64,000 bases of DNA from Thermobifida halotolerans (GCF_003574835.2 NZ_CP063196.1:2976001-3040000); one strand, 5' to 3'. Shown: positions 9,154 to 18,863, counted from the first letter of the stretch. Translations and numbers: made by a program. Notes: a model not told the origin generated them from the sequence alone.

Positions 9154-9169
9154 TCGAACGTTTGTTTGA
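9154..9169. promoter_or_regulatory. LexA box, lexA side
   Basis: TCGAACGTTTGTTTGA keeps the left half (CGAAC) and most of the right half of the SOS box (GTTTGA instead of GTTCGA). It lies about 160 bp before the chosen lexA start and is probably the weaker autoregulatory site. Confidence 0.65.
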
Positions 9170-9329
9170 TATTGCTTTGTGCAGGGACTAACGTGGAGTG
9201 TGTTTCGCTCCGGTAGAGCGCCGGTGTCGGTCATGTCACACCGCCGCACTCGACACTCGGAACGAGCACCGATGTCACAGCCAGCCGACAGTCCACGACC
9301 GAGGACACCGACCGCCGAGGAGGCCGGAC

Positions 9330-10100
9330 GTGCCGGAGGAGAACCACGGAGCGCAGAAACCTCGCGCGGAGGAGAAGTCTTCCGTCTCCGCACTCCGCCC
9401 AGTCCGCACGGAGCCCGATTCCGCTCAGACCTCCGCAAAGGAGGCGGACGCCGCTCCGACACTCACCGACCGCCAGCGAAGTGTCCTGAACGTCATCCAC
9501 CGCTACGTGCGTGAGCGCGGATACCCGCCGTCCATCCGGGAGATCGGTGACGCGGTGGGACTGTCCAGCCCCTCAAGTGTCGCGCACCAGTTGAAGGTGT
9601 TGCAACGCAAGGGCTACCTCCACCGCGACCAGAATCGCCCAAGGGCCGTGGAAATTCGCATTCCGGGCCAATCCCCCGTGCGTTCCCAGAACGAACTCGG
9701 CGACGTGCCGGGCGCGGACTCCCCCGGCACGGTCGACATCCCGCTTCTGGGGCGCATCGCAGCAGGTGGTCCGATCCTGGCCGAGGAGTACGTCGAGGAC
9801 GTCCTCAACCTGCCCCGCCAGCTTGTCGGCGAGGGAGCGCTGTTCATGCTCACCGTCGTGGGCGACTCGATGGTCGACGCCGCCATCACCGATGGTGACC
9901 TGGTGGTTGTCCGGCAGCAGCCCGACGCCAACAACGGTGACATCGTGGCCGCGCTGCTGGGCGACGAGGCCACGGTCAAGGTCTTCAAGCGTGACGGAGA
10001 ACACGTCTGGCTGCTGCCCCGTAACAGCGCCTACGAGCCGATCAACGGCGATTCCGCGACCATCCTGGGCAAGGTCGTCACCGTGCTCCGCAAGGTATAA
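9330..10100 (+). CDS. lexA: LexA repressor
   Basis: SOS repressor that cleaves itself when stimulated by RecA filaments. With the GTG at 9330 (GAGGAGG 7 bases upstream) it has 256 residues. A disordered leader of about 43 residues precedes the winged HTH ([19 protein letters not shown]...). The cleavage site Ala145-Gly146 (GRIAAGG), the catalytic Ser180 (VVGDSM) and Lys217 (ATVKVF) are all present. The N-terminal extension is longer than in E. coli but usual for actinobacteria. It is divergent from the LysM gene with two LexA boxes between them, and ends in a long hairpin. Confidence 0.95.
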   Translation: MPEENHGAQKPRAEEKSSVSALRPVRTEPDSAQTSAKEADAAPTLTDRQRSVLNVIHRYVRERGYPPSIREIGDAVGLSSPSSVAHQLKVLQRKGYLHRDQNRPRAVEIRIPGQSPVRSQNELGDVPGADSPGTVDIPLLGRIAAGGPILAEEYVEDVLNLPRQLVGEGALFMLTVVGDSMVDAAITDGDLVVVRQQPDANNGDIVAALLGDEATVKVFKRDGEHVWLLPRNSAYEPINGDSATILGKVVTVLRKV

Positions 10101-10292
10101 CGACTTCGCTTCGGTTCGGTACGGTCCCGTGATCCGCACCGGAAACGGCGGCCTGAACCCCCGTCTCGTGGCGTCGCCGCCGGGAAGCCAGGAGCACGGC
10201 GAGGCCTTCCGGGAGTCCGGGGCGGGCCGCCACCGGTCGGCGGAACAGTGACCGGCGCGCGCAGCGCCCCGCCGCCGCGGACAGTCCGACAA

Positions 10293-10341
10293 AGAGCAAT
10301 CCCGCACCACGGGTCCCGAGCCCGTGGTGCGGGATTGCTCT
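10293..10341. terminator. Perfect 21-bp hairpin between convergent genes
   Basis: Arms 10293-10313 and 10321-10341 are perfectly complementary over 21 bp with a 7-base loop. The hairpin lies between lexA and a convergent gene and most likely serves as a terminator for both. Confidence 0.8.
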
Positions 10342-10477
10342 CACTGCGCGGGAGGAGACGCGGCCGGATCGGTCGCCTCGCGCGTCGGCCCGCTCCGCCG
10401 CCGACTTCCCTCGGGTGCGGCTCCCCGCAGCGGTGTCCCAACTCCGGTCCGGAACGCGGCCCCGGACCGGAGGAGGA

Positions 10478-11281
10478 CTACCGGTAGTCGCCCTGCGCGA
10501 TCACGTCCAGGGTGGCGCGGGCCAGGTTCTCGGCCTCCTCGATCGCCTTGGTCTCGGGCAGCGGCCTCCCTCCGCTCATCTCGTCGTAGCAGGAGGCGAG
10601 GGAGAGGTTCTCCAGGTAGGTGGCCACACATCCGACCTCGTTCTCGGTGTCGTACCAGGACACGGCGCCGTCCCCGAGCCCGGTGACCGTCTCCGTGGAG
10701 TAGTCGCCGGAGTACAGTTCCAGATCCCGGTCGGTGTCGTACCGAAGCGGGTCGTTGACCACGATCGTGAGGAGGTAGTAGTTGCCGTCACCGGAGGAGT
10801 TGGCGTTGGTCCAGGTGCAGTGGTAGCCCTCCCACCAGTCGTCGCCCTCGGTGTCGACGTCCTCGACCTTCAGGCTGTGTCCGGGGACGAGGCGGTCCAG
10901 TTCGTCGTGCTCGGCGACGGCGCACTCCGGGAGGGTGGTGAAGTCTCCCTGCGGGGCCGGTGTGGCCGACTCCTCCGGCTCCCGGCTCCCCTCGTCCTCG
11001 GGTTCCCGGGTCTGTCCGGCCACGGGGGACTGCCCGTCGCTGTTCTGCTCGTCGCCTCCCCGGAGGGCGAACACCACGATGAGCCCCGCCACCGCCAGGA
11101 CCGCGGCGGCGCCCCCGATGACGCCGGCGATCAGGCAGCCGTTGGTCTTCCTCGGCGGGGGCGGATAGCCTCCCGCCCCGTACTGGGGGGTGAACTGCTG
11201 CTGACCGTAGGGGGGTTGCGGAGAACCGTACGGCTGACCGTACGGGGGCTGCGGGCCACCGGGGGGAGGCTGTTGGGTCAT
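10478..11281 (-). CDS. Cysteine-containing single-pass membrane protein, paralogue 1
   Basis: No named family recognised. 267 residues: a Pro/Gln/Tyr-rich cytoplasmic tail (about 1-45, repeated QPPYG motifs), one transmembrane helix (about 48-72), an acidic linker, and an outside domain. That domain has ECA, 'DWWEGYHCTWT', 'LGDGAVSWYD..NEVGCVA' and 'ASCYDE', so probably two disulfides. The same domain plan recurs in the next two genes. It resembles DUF3558-like exported domains in spacing, but this is only an impression. 99 bp separate its start from the end of the next paralogue upstream, so the two may be one operon. Confidence 0.7.
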   Translation of the reverse strand: MTQQPPPGGPQPPYGQPYGSPQPPYGQQQFTPQYGAGGYPPPPRKTNGCLIAGVIGGAAAVLAVAGLIVVFALRGGDEQNSDGQSPVAGQTREPEDEGSREPEESATPAPQGDFTTLPECAVAEHDELDRLVPGHSLKVEDVDTEGDDWWEGYHCTWTNANSSGDGNYYLLTIVVNDPLRYDTDRDLELYSGDYSTETVTGLGDGAVSWYDTENEVGCVATYLENLSLASCYDEMSGGRPLPETKAIEEAENLARATLDVIAQGDYR

Positions 11282-11380
11282 TGGGTTGTCCTCGCTGGAT
11301 GAATCGGCGGATGATCCGCGTGGTTGACGGTGCGGGGCGGTCCGGTGTCCTCGCGGGGCGTCGGCCGCGCAGGGGCGGAC

Positions 11381-12034
11381 TCAGTCCTGTTCGAGGGAGG
11401 CCACGATCTCGCGCGCCACGGTCAGGGCTCCCTCCACGGCCTCGTTCTCGGCGACCTCCCGGCTCGCGGCGAAGTCGGTGCTGGCCTCGTAGCAGGTGGA
11501 GACCATGAGGTTGGACAGCCGCACCGCCACGCACCCGTGCAGCGTCGTGGTGTCGTACCACTGGACGGCCTCGTCTCCCAGGTCCTCGACGGTGCGCACC
11601 GAGTTCCCCTCGGGTTCGCGCCCCAGGTCCGCCTGGGCCGAGGTCTCCCCGCTGAAGCCCGGACGGTTGCCGCTGCGGACGAACGCCACACTCACACTGG
11701 AGGGGAGTCCGGCGGACTCCTGCGTGGTGGTCCACCGGCACTGGTTGCCGTCCCACCAGTCGGCTCCTCCGGTGTCGATCGGGGCGTCGAGATCGACCTG
11801 GTATCCCTTGACGAGTCCGTCGAGGACCCCGCTGTCCTCGACCAGAGCACACTCGGGAGCGGCCGAGTACTCGCCCCCGGGGCCCCGCAGCCAGAGGAGG
11901 AATCCGATCCCGCCGCCTCCCAGAAGCAGCAGGACGAGCACCGCGCTGACCAGAACGGCCACGGCGCAACCGCGTCCGCTCCTGGGCGGTGCGTCCTGGG
12001 GGGCTGCGAACCCGCCGTAGGGCGGCTGGACCAT
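11381..12034 (-). CDS. Cysteine-containing single-pass membrane protein, paralogue 2
   Basis: 217 residues from the ATG at 12034, which has GAAGGGA upstream. A GTG at 12055 is possible but has no ribosome site. A short proline-rich tail is followed by a strong transmembrane helix (about 24-50), then an outside domain with PECALVED, 'DWWDGNQCRWT', 'LGDEAVQWYD...HGCVAV', 'VSTCYEA' and a C-terminal helix (AVEGALTVAREIVASLEQ). Each of these elements has a counterpart in the gene downstream, so the two are duplicates. Confidence 0.7.
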   Translation of the reverse strand: MVQPPYGGFAAPQDAPPRSGRGCAVAVLVSAVLVLLLLGGGGIGFLLWLRGPGGEYSAAPECALVEDSGVLDGLVKGYQVDLDAPIDTGGADWWDGNQCRWTTTQESAGLPSSVSVAFVRSGNRPGFSGETSAQADLGREPEGNSVRTVEDLGDEAVQWYDTTTLHGCVAVRLSNLMVSTCYEASTDFAASREVAENEAVEGALTVAREIVASLEQD

Positions 12035-12074
12035 GGGGTTCCCTTCGTCTGTCACCTGTCGGCGCGGTCACCGA

Positions 12075-12102
12075 CGGCATCGAGCCAACGGCATCGAGCC
12101 AA
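12075..12102. repeat. 14-bp tandem duplication
   Basis: GGCATCGAGCCAAC is present twice in direct succession in the gap between paralogues 2 and 3. It has no visible palindromic character and may be a simple slippage product. Confidence 0.7.
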
Positions 12103-12263
12103 CGGTACTAGCCGGTTCGGACACCTTGTCCGGACAGGCGGACCGGCCACCGGACTGACACGGTCCAACAGATAAGAAGCCGCTCGCCGCCGCAAAGTTC
12201 GCACCAACCGCAAAGGCTCGTCCGCCACCGGCAGCCTTCCGGAGCCGGGAGCCGGGAGCCGGG

Positions 12264-12863
12264 TCAGAGGGTCGCGGCCAACTCCTCGGCGACCGCGACC
12301 GCTCCGGCGCGGGCCTCGTCCGCGGGCACGCCGCCGTAGCAGACCCGGACCGTGAGGTTGCCGTCCCGGAAGACCACCTCGACCGCGTCGCCGACGGATG
12401 CCGCCGGGCGTGTCAGGGCGTCCTCCCCCAGGGAGGCGACGGGAAGTACTCCTCGGCCCTCGCCGCCCGGTCCCAGGGCCTCCACCTCCGCCCGGGCCCG
12501 CTCCGCTCCGCTCACCCGGCCGTCGGCGTCGCCGAAGTGGGCGCGGAAGGAGACGGTGAGCGTCCGCGGTTCGGCATCGGGCACATCCACCGAGGACCAG
12601 ACACACGACCGCGTGGCGGACAGGGGCAGCGGCCCGGCCGTGTCGGACTCCAGCACCGCACCCGGCACCGCCGTCCCGACCGCTTCGGCCGGTACCGACG
12701 CGCAGGCGGGGGGAACCGGGTGCGCGTCGGTGGACGCGGCTTCGACGGCGGGGCCGCGCGCGTCCCACAGCAGGCCGCCGACGACGGCCGCGGTGCTCAC
12801 CACGGCGACTCCGCCCAGCGCGGCTGTCCCGCGCAGCAGTGCCCGCCGCCTCGTCTCGCCCAT
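12264..12863 (-). CDS. Cysteine-containing membrane or exported protein, paralogue 3
   Basis: 199 residues. The N-terminus is Arg-rich and followed by a hydrophobic stretch (GETRRRALLRGTAALGG...), possibly a signal anchor. The outside part has PPACAS, 'TRSCVWSS', 'VASLGEDAL' and 'LTVRVCYGG', then an alanine-rich terminal helix. These line up with the Cys motifs of the two neighbours, although the WW and WYD motifs are lost. It is the most divergent member of the triplet. Three copies of a 7-bp GGAGCCG unit lie directly after its stop codon. Confidence 0.65.
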   Translation of the reverse strand: MGETRRRALLRGTAALGGVAVVSTAAVVGGLLWDARGPAVEAASTDAHPVPPACASVPAEAVGTAVPGAVLESDTAGPLPLSATRSCVWSSVDVPDAEPRTLTVSFRAHFGDADGRVSGAERARAEVEALGPGGEGRGVLPVASLGEDALTRPAASVGDAVEVVFRDGNLTVRVCYGGVPADEARAGAVAVAEELAATL

Positions 12864-12957
12864 GTACGCCCAGTTCCTCTTCTGCCGTGTCGCGTGGGGT
12901 CCTGACGATACGTGTACGGGGCCGCCGCCGCGGCCCCGCCGACGCCGCGGTCGCCGA

Positions 12958-15453
12958 CTAGGCGACCACGATGTTGACCAGTTTGGGTTCGCGCACGACG
13001 ACCTTGCGGATCTCACGCCCCGCGGTGAAGTTCTGGACCTTCTCCGAGGCCAGGGCCAGCCGCTCCAGTTCCTCGGCGGAGATGTCGGGCGACACCTGCA
13101 GCTTGTCGCGGACCTTGCTGGCCACCTGGACCACGCAGGTGACGCTCTCCTGCACCAGCAGCGCGGGGTCGGGCGTGCGCCAGGTGCCCACGGTCACCGA
13201 ACCGGAGTGGCCGAGCAGTTCCCAGCCCTCCTCGGCGACGTAGGGCGCGAACAGGCCCAGGGTGATCGCGATGACCTCGGCCGCCTCACGCACCGCCGGG
13301 TCCCCGGCGCCGGGTCCGGAGTCGATCGCCCGACGGGTGGCGGTGACCAGTTCCATGATGCGGGCGATGGCGACGTTGAACCGCTGGGCCTCGATCGCGT
13401 CGGTGACCTTCGCCAGGGTCTGGTGGGTCGTCCGGCGCAGTTCCAGGTCGCCGGCGGCCGGGTCGGTACCCGGTTCGGAGGCCGCCCCGGCCTGGGCCAT
13501 CACCCGATAGGCGCGGTTGAGGAACTTCAGCGACGCTCCCGGGGAGACGTCGGCCCAGTCGATGTCCTCCTCGGGCGGACCGGCGAAGACCACGGTCAGC
13601 CGGACCGCGTCGACACCGTACCGGTCGATCTCCCTGCCCAGGTCCACCCCGTTGCCCAGCGACTTGGACATCGCCTTGCCCTGGTTGATGACCTGGCCCT
13701 GGTTGAGCAGCCGGACGAAGGGCTCCGTGAAGGAGAGCATGCCCATGTCGTGGAGCACCTTGGTGAAGAACCGGCTGTACAGCAGGTGCAGGATCGCGTG
13801 TTCGACACCGCCGACGTACTGGTCGATCGGCCCCCACTTCTCGACCCTCTCGACGTCGAAGGGGGCGGTGTCCAGGTTGGGCGAGCAGTAGCGCAGGTAG
13901 TACCAGGAGGAGTCGACGAAGGTGTCCATGGTGTCGGTGTCCCGCTTGGCGGGGCCGCCGCAGCGGGGGCAGGACACGTTGACCCAGTCGGTGGCCGCGG
14001 CCAGCGGGGAGATCCCCTTGGGGGCCAGGTCGGCGCCGCGCATGTTGTCGGGCAGCCGCACCGGCAGGTCCTCGTCGGGAACCGGAACCTCACCGCAGTC
14101 GGGGCAGTGGATGATCGGGATCGGGGTGCCCCAGAAGCGCTGCCGGGACAGCAGCCAGTCGCGCAGTCGGTAGTTGACGGCGGCCTTGCCGGTGCCGCGT
14201 TCGGCGAGGACCTCGATGATGCGCGGGATGGCCTCGCTCTTGCTCAGGCCGTCGAGCGGGCCGGAGTTGACGAGGACGCCCTCGCCCGGGGTGGCGACGC
14301 CGGTCTCGGCGGGGTCGGGCTCGCCGGTGTCGACCACGACCCGCACCGGCAGGTCGAAGGCGCGGGCGAAGTCCAGGTCGCGCTGGTCGTGCGCGGGTAC
14401 CGCCATGATCGCGCCGTGCCCGTAGTCGGCCAGCACGTAGTCGGCGGCCCACACCGGGATGCGTTCGCCGTTGACCGGGTTGACCGCGTGGCGCCCCAGG
14501 AAGACGCCGGTCTTCTCGCGCTCGGTGGACTGGCGCTCGATGTCGCTCAGCTTGCTGACCTGGGCGCGGTAGGCCTCGAACGCCTCACGCCGCTCGGGCG
14601 CGCACAGCTCCTCCGCCAGCGGCGCGTCGGCGGCCACCACGAAGAAGGTCGCTCCGTACAGGGTGTCGGGGCGGGTGGTGAAGACGGTGACCGGCTCGTC
14701 GCGACCCTCGATCGCGAAGTCGACGTCGGCGCCCTCGGAACGGCCGATCCAGTTGCGCTGCATGGTCAGCACGCGCTCCGGCCAGCCGCCCTCGAGCTGC
14801 TTCATGTCGTCCAGCAGCCGCTGGGCGTAGTCGGTGATCTTGAAGTACCACTGGTTGAGCGCGCGGCGCTCGACCTCGGTGCCGCAGCGCTCGCACCTGC
14901 CCTGCACGACCTGTTCGTTGGCCAGCACGGTCTGGTCCTGGGGGCACCAGTTGACCAGGCCGTCCTTGCGGTAGGCCAGGCCGCGCTCGAAGAACCGGAC
15001 GAAGAACCACTGGTTCCACCGGTAGTACTCGGGGTCGCTGGTGTGCAGCCTGCGGGACCAGTCCAGGGAGATGCCGTAGCGCCGGAAGGACTCGGCCTGG
15101 GTGTCGATGTTGGCGTAGGTCCACTCGGCGGGGTGGGAGTCGCGTTTGATGGCGGCGTTCTCGGCGGGCAGTCCGAAGGAGTCCCAGCCGATCGGGTGCA
15201 GGACGTTCTCGCCGCGCGCGAAGTGGTAGCGCGCGATGACGTCTCCGATCGCGAACGCCTCGGCGTGCCCCATGTGGAGGTCACCCGACGGGTAGGGGAA
15301 CATGTCGAGCACATAGCGCCGCGGACGGGTGTCGGCCGGGTCCTCGCTGGCCGTGAAGGGGTTCTCCTTCGCCCACCGGGCCTGCCACTTCTCCTGCAGT
15401 GCCCGGGCGTCGTAGGAGTCGCTTGTCGTCTGCTCTCCGCTAACCGCTGTCAT
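12958..15453 (-). CDS. leuS: Leucyl-tRNA synthetase
   Basis: Charges tRNA-Leu with leucine. 831 residues, normal bacterial length. Class I signature HMGH at 60-63 ([12 protein letters not shown]), WCP..Q zinc-type insertion ([11 protein letters not shown]), the CP1 editing domain with TTRPDT and the HDQRD motif, and the KMSKS-equivalent loop written as KAMSKS near residue 590. The C-terminal anticodon-binding and extension domains are complete. The ATG at 15453 is the only sensible start. No T-box is visible upstream. Confidence 0.97.
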   Translation of the reverse strand: MTAVSGEQTTSDSYDARALQEKWQARWAKENPFTASEDPADTRPRRYVLDMFPYPSGDLHMGHAEAFAIGDVIARYHFARGENVLHPIGWDSFGLPAENAAIKRDSHPAEWTYANIDTQAESFRRYGISLDWSRRLHTSDPEYYRWNQWFFVRFFERGLAYRKDGLVNWCPQDQTVLANEQVVQGRCERCGTEVERRALNQWYFKITDYAQRLLDDMKQLEGGWPERVLTMQRNWIGRSEGADVDFAIEGRDEPVTVFTTRPDTLYGATFFVVAADAPLAEELCAPERREAFEAYRAQVSKLSDIERQSTEREKTGVFLGRHAVNPVNGERIPVWAADYVLADYGHGAIMAVPAHDQRDLDFARAFDLPVRVVVDTGEPDPAETGVATPGEGVLVNSGPLDGLSKSEAIPRIIEVLAERGTGKAAVNYRLRDWLLSRQRFWGTPIPIIHCPDCGEVPVPDEDLPVRLPDNMRGADLAPKGISPLAAATDWVNVSCPRCGGPAKRDTDTMDTFVDSSWYYLRYCSPNLDTAPFDVERVEKWGPIDQYVGGVEHAILHLLYSRFFTKVLHDMGMLSFTEPFVRLLNQGQVINQGKAMSKSLGNGVDLGREIDRYGVDAVRLTVVFAGPPEEDIDWADVSPGASLKFLNRAYRVMAQAGAASEPGTDPAAGDLELRRTTHQTLAKVTDAIEAQRFNVAIARIMELVTATRRAIDSGPGAGDPAVREAAEVIAITLGLFAPYVAEEGWELLGHSGSVTVGTWRTPDPALLVQESVTCVVQVASKVRDKLQVSPDISAEELERLALASEKVQNFTAGREIRKVVVREPKLVNIVVA

Positions 15454-15944
15454 CGTTGGGTGGTTCCTCTACCGGTCATCGCCCTGGGAAGCAGGTTCCG
15501 ATCTGGCGACCTGCTGTCGGTGGACCGGCCGCCCCCGAGATGTGGACGCACTTTCGGGCCCGCCGGTCCGGATGTCTGTCTCCCAAGGTTAGCGCGCGAC
15601 GACGGGCCCGCGGCGCCACCCGTTTCCCGACGGGAGGGGCGAGGCGCCCCGGCAGGCGGGGCCGTCCCACGTAGCGGGGCGTCCGCGACGTCCGGATCCG
15701 GCACTTGACCCGCGCGGCCGCGCGGAAACCGACTACCGTGGGACCCATCCAGCGGAAACGCTCCGGCCTCGTGGACGCGCCGTTGTCGACCGTCACGGAA
15801 GTGATCCCCTCGGACGGTGTCGGTGCCGGGAGCACTTCGACGGGCGCAGCGGTCCGCGGAGGCTCGGCGCGCAGTCCGAAGGCGCGCACCGGTGGCTTCG
15901 CACCGGTGCGCGGCCGTCCCGTCCCTGTGGAGAGACCAAGCGAA
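15454..15944. other. Divergent intergenic region, no gene seen
   Basis: 491 bases between leuS and the lipoprotein gene. It is open in several frames, but none has a ribosome site or conserved-looking protein. It must hold the promoters of both divergent genes. I see no clear operator or riboswitch. Confidence 0.5.
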
Positions 15945-16367
15945 ATGACCCTGTCCCACCGCTTCCGCACCGCGCTCCGGACGCTTCTCGTCACCGTGAC
16001 GGTCGTCGTCGCGGGCACGGCACTGGCCGCCTGTTCGGCCGAGAACGAGGAGTCCGGCGCCGAGACCGCCGCGGAGCAGAGCCACGCCCCCGTGCTGGGC
16101 GACTACGACGACCGCATCCAGTTGGTCGAGGGAACCCCCTACACCCTGACCGGCGAGGACGGCTCCTCCACCGTCCTGGAGGTCACCGGGCACAACGAGG
16201 AGGAGCCGAGCGTGGTCCTCGCCGTGACGCCGGAGGGCGGGGAGAGCGAGGAGAAGGTCCTGGCCCACGGTGACGTCGTCGAACTGGACGGAGACTCCTG
16301 GCGGGTCTCCGAGATGGGCTTCGGTGACTCGGTGCCCGGTTCGGTGACCCTGACCCGGGAGGAGTAA
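15945..16367 (+). CDS. Small lipoprotein
   Basis: 140 residues with a lipoprotein signal: basic start, hydrophobic stretch, then the lipobox-like 'ALAACS' with Cys at about 31. The mature part is short and acidic, with a probable beta structure (YTLTGEDGSSTVLEVTGHNEEEPSVVLAVTPEGG). It resembles small exported DUF6406-type proteins of actinobacteria, but I am not sure. The ATG at 15945 is chosen because the signal peptide starts there; the frame stays open upstream to 15705. Confidence 0.7.
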   Translation: MTLSHRFRTALRTLLVTVTVVVAGTALAACSAENEESGAETAAEQSHAPVLGDYDDRIQLVEGTPYTLTGEDGSSTVLEVTGHNEEEPSVVLAVTPEGGESEEKVLAHGDVVELDGDSWRVSEMGFGDSVPGSVTLTREE

Positions 16368-16419
16368 CCGCTCCCGGGCTGGGAAGAGTGTTTCTGGTCC
16401 TGCCTCCGACGCATAAGTT

Positions 16420-16437
16420 ACTGTTCAGTACAACAGT
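16420..16437. promoter_or_regulatory. Candidate operator of the acyl-CoA ligase
   Basis: ACTGTT-N6-AACAGT is a perfect 6-bp inverted repeat 30 bp before the ligase start. Its size and position suit a TetR- or GntR-type fatty-acid regulator. No regulator gene is adjacent. Confidence 0.4.
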
Positions 16438-16467
16438 GGTGGACGACACTTTCTCGGAGGAGGCAGG

Positions 16468-18015
16468 ATGCTCAACCTGTCGGTTCTGCTTGAGGACGGC
16501 GCGCGTAACCGGCCCGAACGCGACGCGATCGTCTTCGGTGACATGCGCCTGAACTACGCCGTGGTGGACATGATCGCCAACCAGGTGGCCAACCTGCTGG
16601 TGTCCCGCGGCGTCCGTCCCGGGGACAGGGTCGCGGTCGCCTGCCCCAACGTCCCCTACTTCCCGTTCGTCTACTTCGGCGCGCTCAAGGCGGGCGCCGT
16701 CGTCGTTCCGCTGAACGTCCTGCTGACCCCGCGGGAGATCGAGTACCACCTGCGCGACTCCGGGGCCAAGGCGCTGTTCGCCTTCACCGGCACCCCGGAG
16801 CTGCCGCTGGGCGAGCGCGCGTGGAAGGCGTTCCACGAGGTCGCCGAGTGCGAGGTCTACATCGACCTGCCCGCGACGGCGGGGGCCACCGAATCCGCGA
16901 TCGAGGGCGCCGAGACCTTCTGGGCCGCCCTCAACGGCCAACCCGGCGAGTTCGAGTCGGTACGCACCGAGGCCGACGACACCGCGGTGATCATCTACAC
17001 CAGCGGAACCACCGGCCGCCCCAAGGGCGCCCAGCTCACGCACAACAACCTGCTGCTCAACGCGGTCGTCTCCAGCGACCTGTTCGACCACTCGCCCGAC
17101 GACCACGACGTGTTCCTGACGGTGCTGCCGCTGTTCCACATCTTCGGGCAGACCACGATGATGAACGCCGCCCTGTACCGGAACGCCACGATGGTGCTGA
17201 TGCCCCGCTTCGACGGCGACGAGGCGCTCTCCCTGATGGAACAGGAGGGCGTGACGGTCTTCGCCGGGGTGCCCACCATGTACTGGGGGCTGCTCAACAC
17301 CAGGAACGAGCACGACATCCCGGCGATCGCGGCGAAGCTGCACACCGCCGTCTCCGGCGGCGCGTCCCTGCCCTCCGAGGTCGCCCGGCAGGTCAAGGAG
17401 AGGTTCGGCATCGGGATCCTGGAGGGCTACGGCCTGTCCGAGACCTCCCCGGTGGTGTCCTTCAACAACCCCAAGCGCAAGGCCAAGCCGGGGTCGATCG
17501 GCCTGCCGGTCTGGGGCGTGGAGATGAAGCTCGTCGACGAGAACTTCACCACCGTCGGGGGCGAGGGCCCCGGGGAGATCGCGGTGCGCGGCCACTGCGT
17601 GATGAAGGGCTACCACAACCGTCCCGAGGTCAACGCCCAGGTGATCCGCGACGGCTGGTTCCGCACCGGCGACATCGCGCGGCGCGACGAGGAGGGCTTC
17701 TACTTCATCATCGACCGCTCCAAGGACATGATCATCCGCGGCGGCTACAACGTCTACCCGCGGGAGATCGAGGAGGTGCTGATGACGCACCCGCAGGTGA
17801 GCCTGGCCGCCGTCGTGGGCGTCCCGCACGACAGGCACGGCGAGGAGGTCAAGGCGTTCGTGATCCGCGCCCCGGAGGCCACGGTCACCGAGGAGGAGCT
17901 GATCGCCTGGTCCAGGGAGCGTCTGGCCGCCTACAAGTACCCGCGCCTGGTGGAGTTCCGCGACGAGCTGCCGATGACCGCCACCGGCAAGATCCTCAAG
18001 CGCGAACTGCGCTAG
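16468..18015 (+). CDS. Long-chain fatty-acid-CoA ligase (AMP-forming)
   Basis: Activates fatty acids with ATP and CoA. 515 residues, an ANL-superfamily enzyme. The P-loop YTSGTTGRPKG is at about 176-186, the A5-type motif GYGLSETSP at about 319, the hinge RTGDIARRDEEGF at about 398, and the catalytic lysine in TGKILKREL near the C-terminus. The ATG at 16468 has a perfect GGAGGAGG just upstream. It is probably monocistronic, with a hairpin after it. Substrate chain length cannot be read from sequence; medium/long chain is the family default. Confidence 0.9.
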   Translation: MLNLSVLLEDGARNRPERDAIVFGDMRLNYAVVDMIANQVANLLVSRGVRPGDRVAVACPNVPYFPFVYFGALKAGAVVVPLNVLLTPREIEYHLRDSGAKALFAFTGTPELPLGERAWKAFHEVAECEVYIDLPATAGATESAIEGAETFWAALNGQPGEFESVRTEADDTAVIIYTSGTTGRPKGAQLTHNNLLLNAVVSSDLFDHSPDDHDVFLTVLPLFHIFGQTTMMNAALYRNATMVLMPRFDGDEALSLMEQEGVTVFAGVPTMYWGLLNTRNEHDIPAIAAKLHTAVSGGASLPSEVARQVKERFGIGILEGYGLSETSPVVSFNNPKRKAKPGSIGLPVWGVEMKLVDENFTTVGGEGPGEIAVRGHCVMKGYHNRPEVNAQVIRDGWFRTGDIARRDEEGFYFIIDRSKDMIIRGGYNVYPREIEEVLMTHPQVSLAAVVGVPHDRHGEEVKAFVIRAPEATVTEEELIAWSRERLAAYKYPRLVEFRDELPMTATGKILKRELR

Positions 18016-18016
18016 C

Positions 18017-18037
18017 GGTCCGGGGCGCACCCGGACC
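18017..18037 (+). terminator. Hairpin after the acyl-CoA ligase
   Basis: GGTCCGGG (18017-18024) pairs with CCCGGACC (18030-18037) around a 5-base loop, one base after the stop codon. Confidence 0.5.
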
Positions 18038-18130
18038 GGAGTGGAGCCCCGCCGGTCCGGGTGCGTTTGGCCGCGCACGGACCGGGCAGTGGCCGCCTCC
18101 GGTGACGACCGACCGTCTGGGGGCCCTGCC

Positions 18131-18622
18131 ATGTCCGTGACCACACGGTCCACTCCGTACCGGGCACTCGCGGCGGGAGCCGCCTTCGCGGCCGCCGTGC
18201 TGGCCACCGCCGTGGTGGGCGGACTGGCCTCGGCGGGCTCCGCCTCGGTCTACACCGAACTGGACCTGCCCGTCTGGGCTCCGCCGAGCTGGCTGTTCAC
18301 TCCCGTCTGGACGGTGCTGTACGTGCTCATCGCCGTGTCGGGGTGGCTGGTGTGGCGCGCCTCCGGGTGGCGCGGGGCCGCGGCGGCCCTGACGGTCTAC
18401 GCCGTCCAACTGGTGCTGAACGCCCTGTGGCCCGTGCTGTTCTTCGGCGCCGGGCAGTACGGTCCGGCCTTCGCCGAGATCGTGCTGCTGTGGGTCTCGA
18501 TCGTGGCGGTGGTCGCGCTGTTTCGCAGGCACAGCGTGACCGCGTCCCTCCTGCTGCTGCCCTATCTGGCCTGGGTGACCTACGCGGGCGCGCTGAACCT
18601 GGCGATCTGGACGGCCAACTGA
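18131..18622 (+). CDS. TspO/MBR family protein
   Basis: Five-helix membrane protein of 163 residues, the usual TspO length. Family features are visible: 'DLPVWAPPSWLFTPVWTVLYVLIAVSGWLVW' across the first loop and second helix, the 'QLVLNALWPVLFFG' helix with the conserved N-W pair, and the C-terminal 'LPYLAWVTYAGALNLAIW'. TspO proteins bind porphyrins and other small hydrophobic ligands. The ATG at 18131 is chosen because upstream residues do not look like TspO. Confidence 0.92.
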   Translation: MSVTTRSTPYRALAAGAAFAAAVLATAVVGGLASAGSASVYTELDLPVWAPPSWLFTPVWTVLYVLIAVSGWLVWRASGWRGAAAALTVYAVQLVLNALWPVLFFGAGQYGPAFAEIVLLWVSIVAVVALFRRHSVTASLLLLPYLAWVTYAGALNLAIWTAN

Positions 18623-18635
18623 GACCGCCGCCCGC

Positions 18636-18863
18636 TCAGGGCACCGGCCGCCACTGCTCGTCGCAGACCGTGCAGCGGAACTCGATCCGCTTCCCGCAGT
18701 TGCGGCAGTGCGGTCCGGGGCCGTACTCGTCGAGGTGCAGTGCGTGCCGGTCCTCGAAGGAGCGCACCTCCAGGCACACGTTGCAGCGGATCGGCACGTT
18801 CGTCGGACTCCTGGGCCAGGGATCGTCCGGTTCGATGGGGTGGTCGTCCGCCTGGATGTCCAT
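18636..18863 (-). CDS. Small zinc-ribbon protein
   Basis: 75 residues with three CxxC knuckles: CNVC, CRNC and CTVC, the last followed by a short basic end. It is likely to bind one or two zinc ions. Nothing identifies its partner. It is convergent with tspO, with only 13 bp between them. The ATG at 18863 is preferred over an upstream in-frame Met. Confidence 0.7.
   Translation of the reverse strand: MDIQADDHPIEPDDPWPRSPTNVPIRCNVCLEVRSFEDRHALHLDEYGPGPHCRNCGKRIEFRCTVCDEQWRPVP

Noticed and set aside
12241-12263. Three GGAGCCG units after paralogue 3
   Set aside because: Too short and simple to be meaningful; likely slippage.
12352-15708. 1118-residue plus-strand frame opposite leuS
   Set aside because: Antisense to leuS; composition is that of a GC-rich shadow frame.
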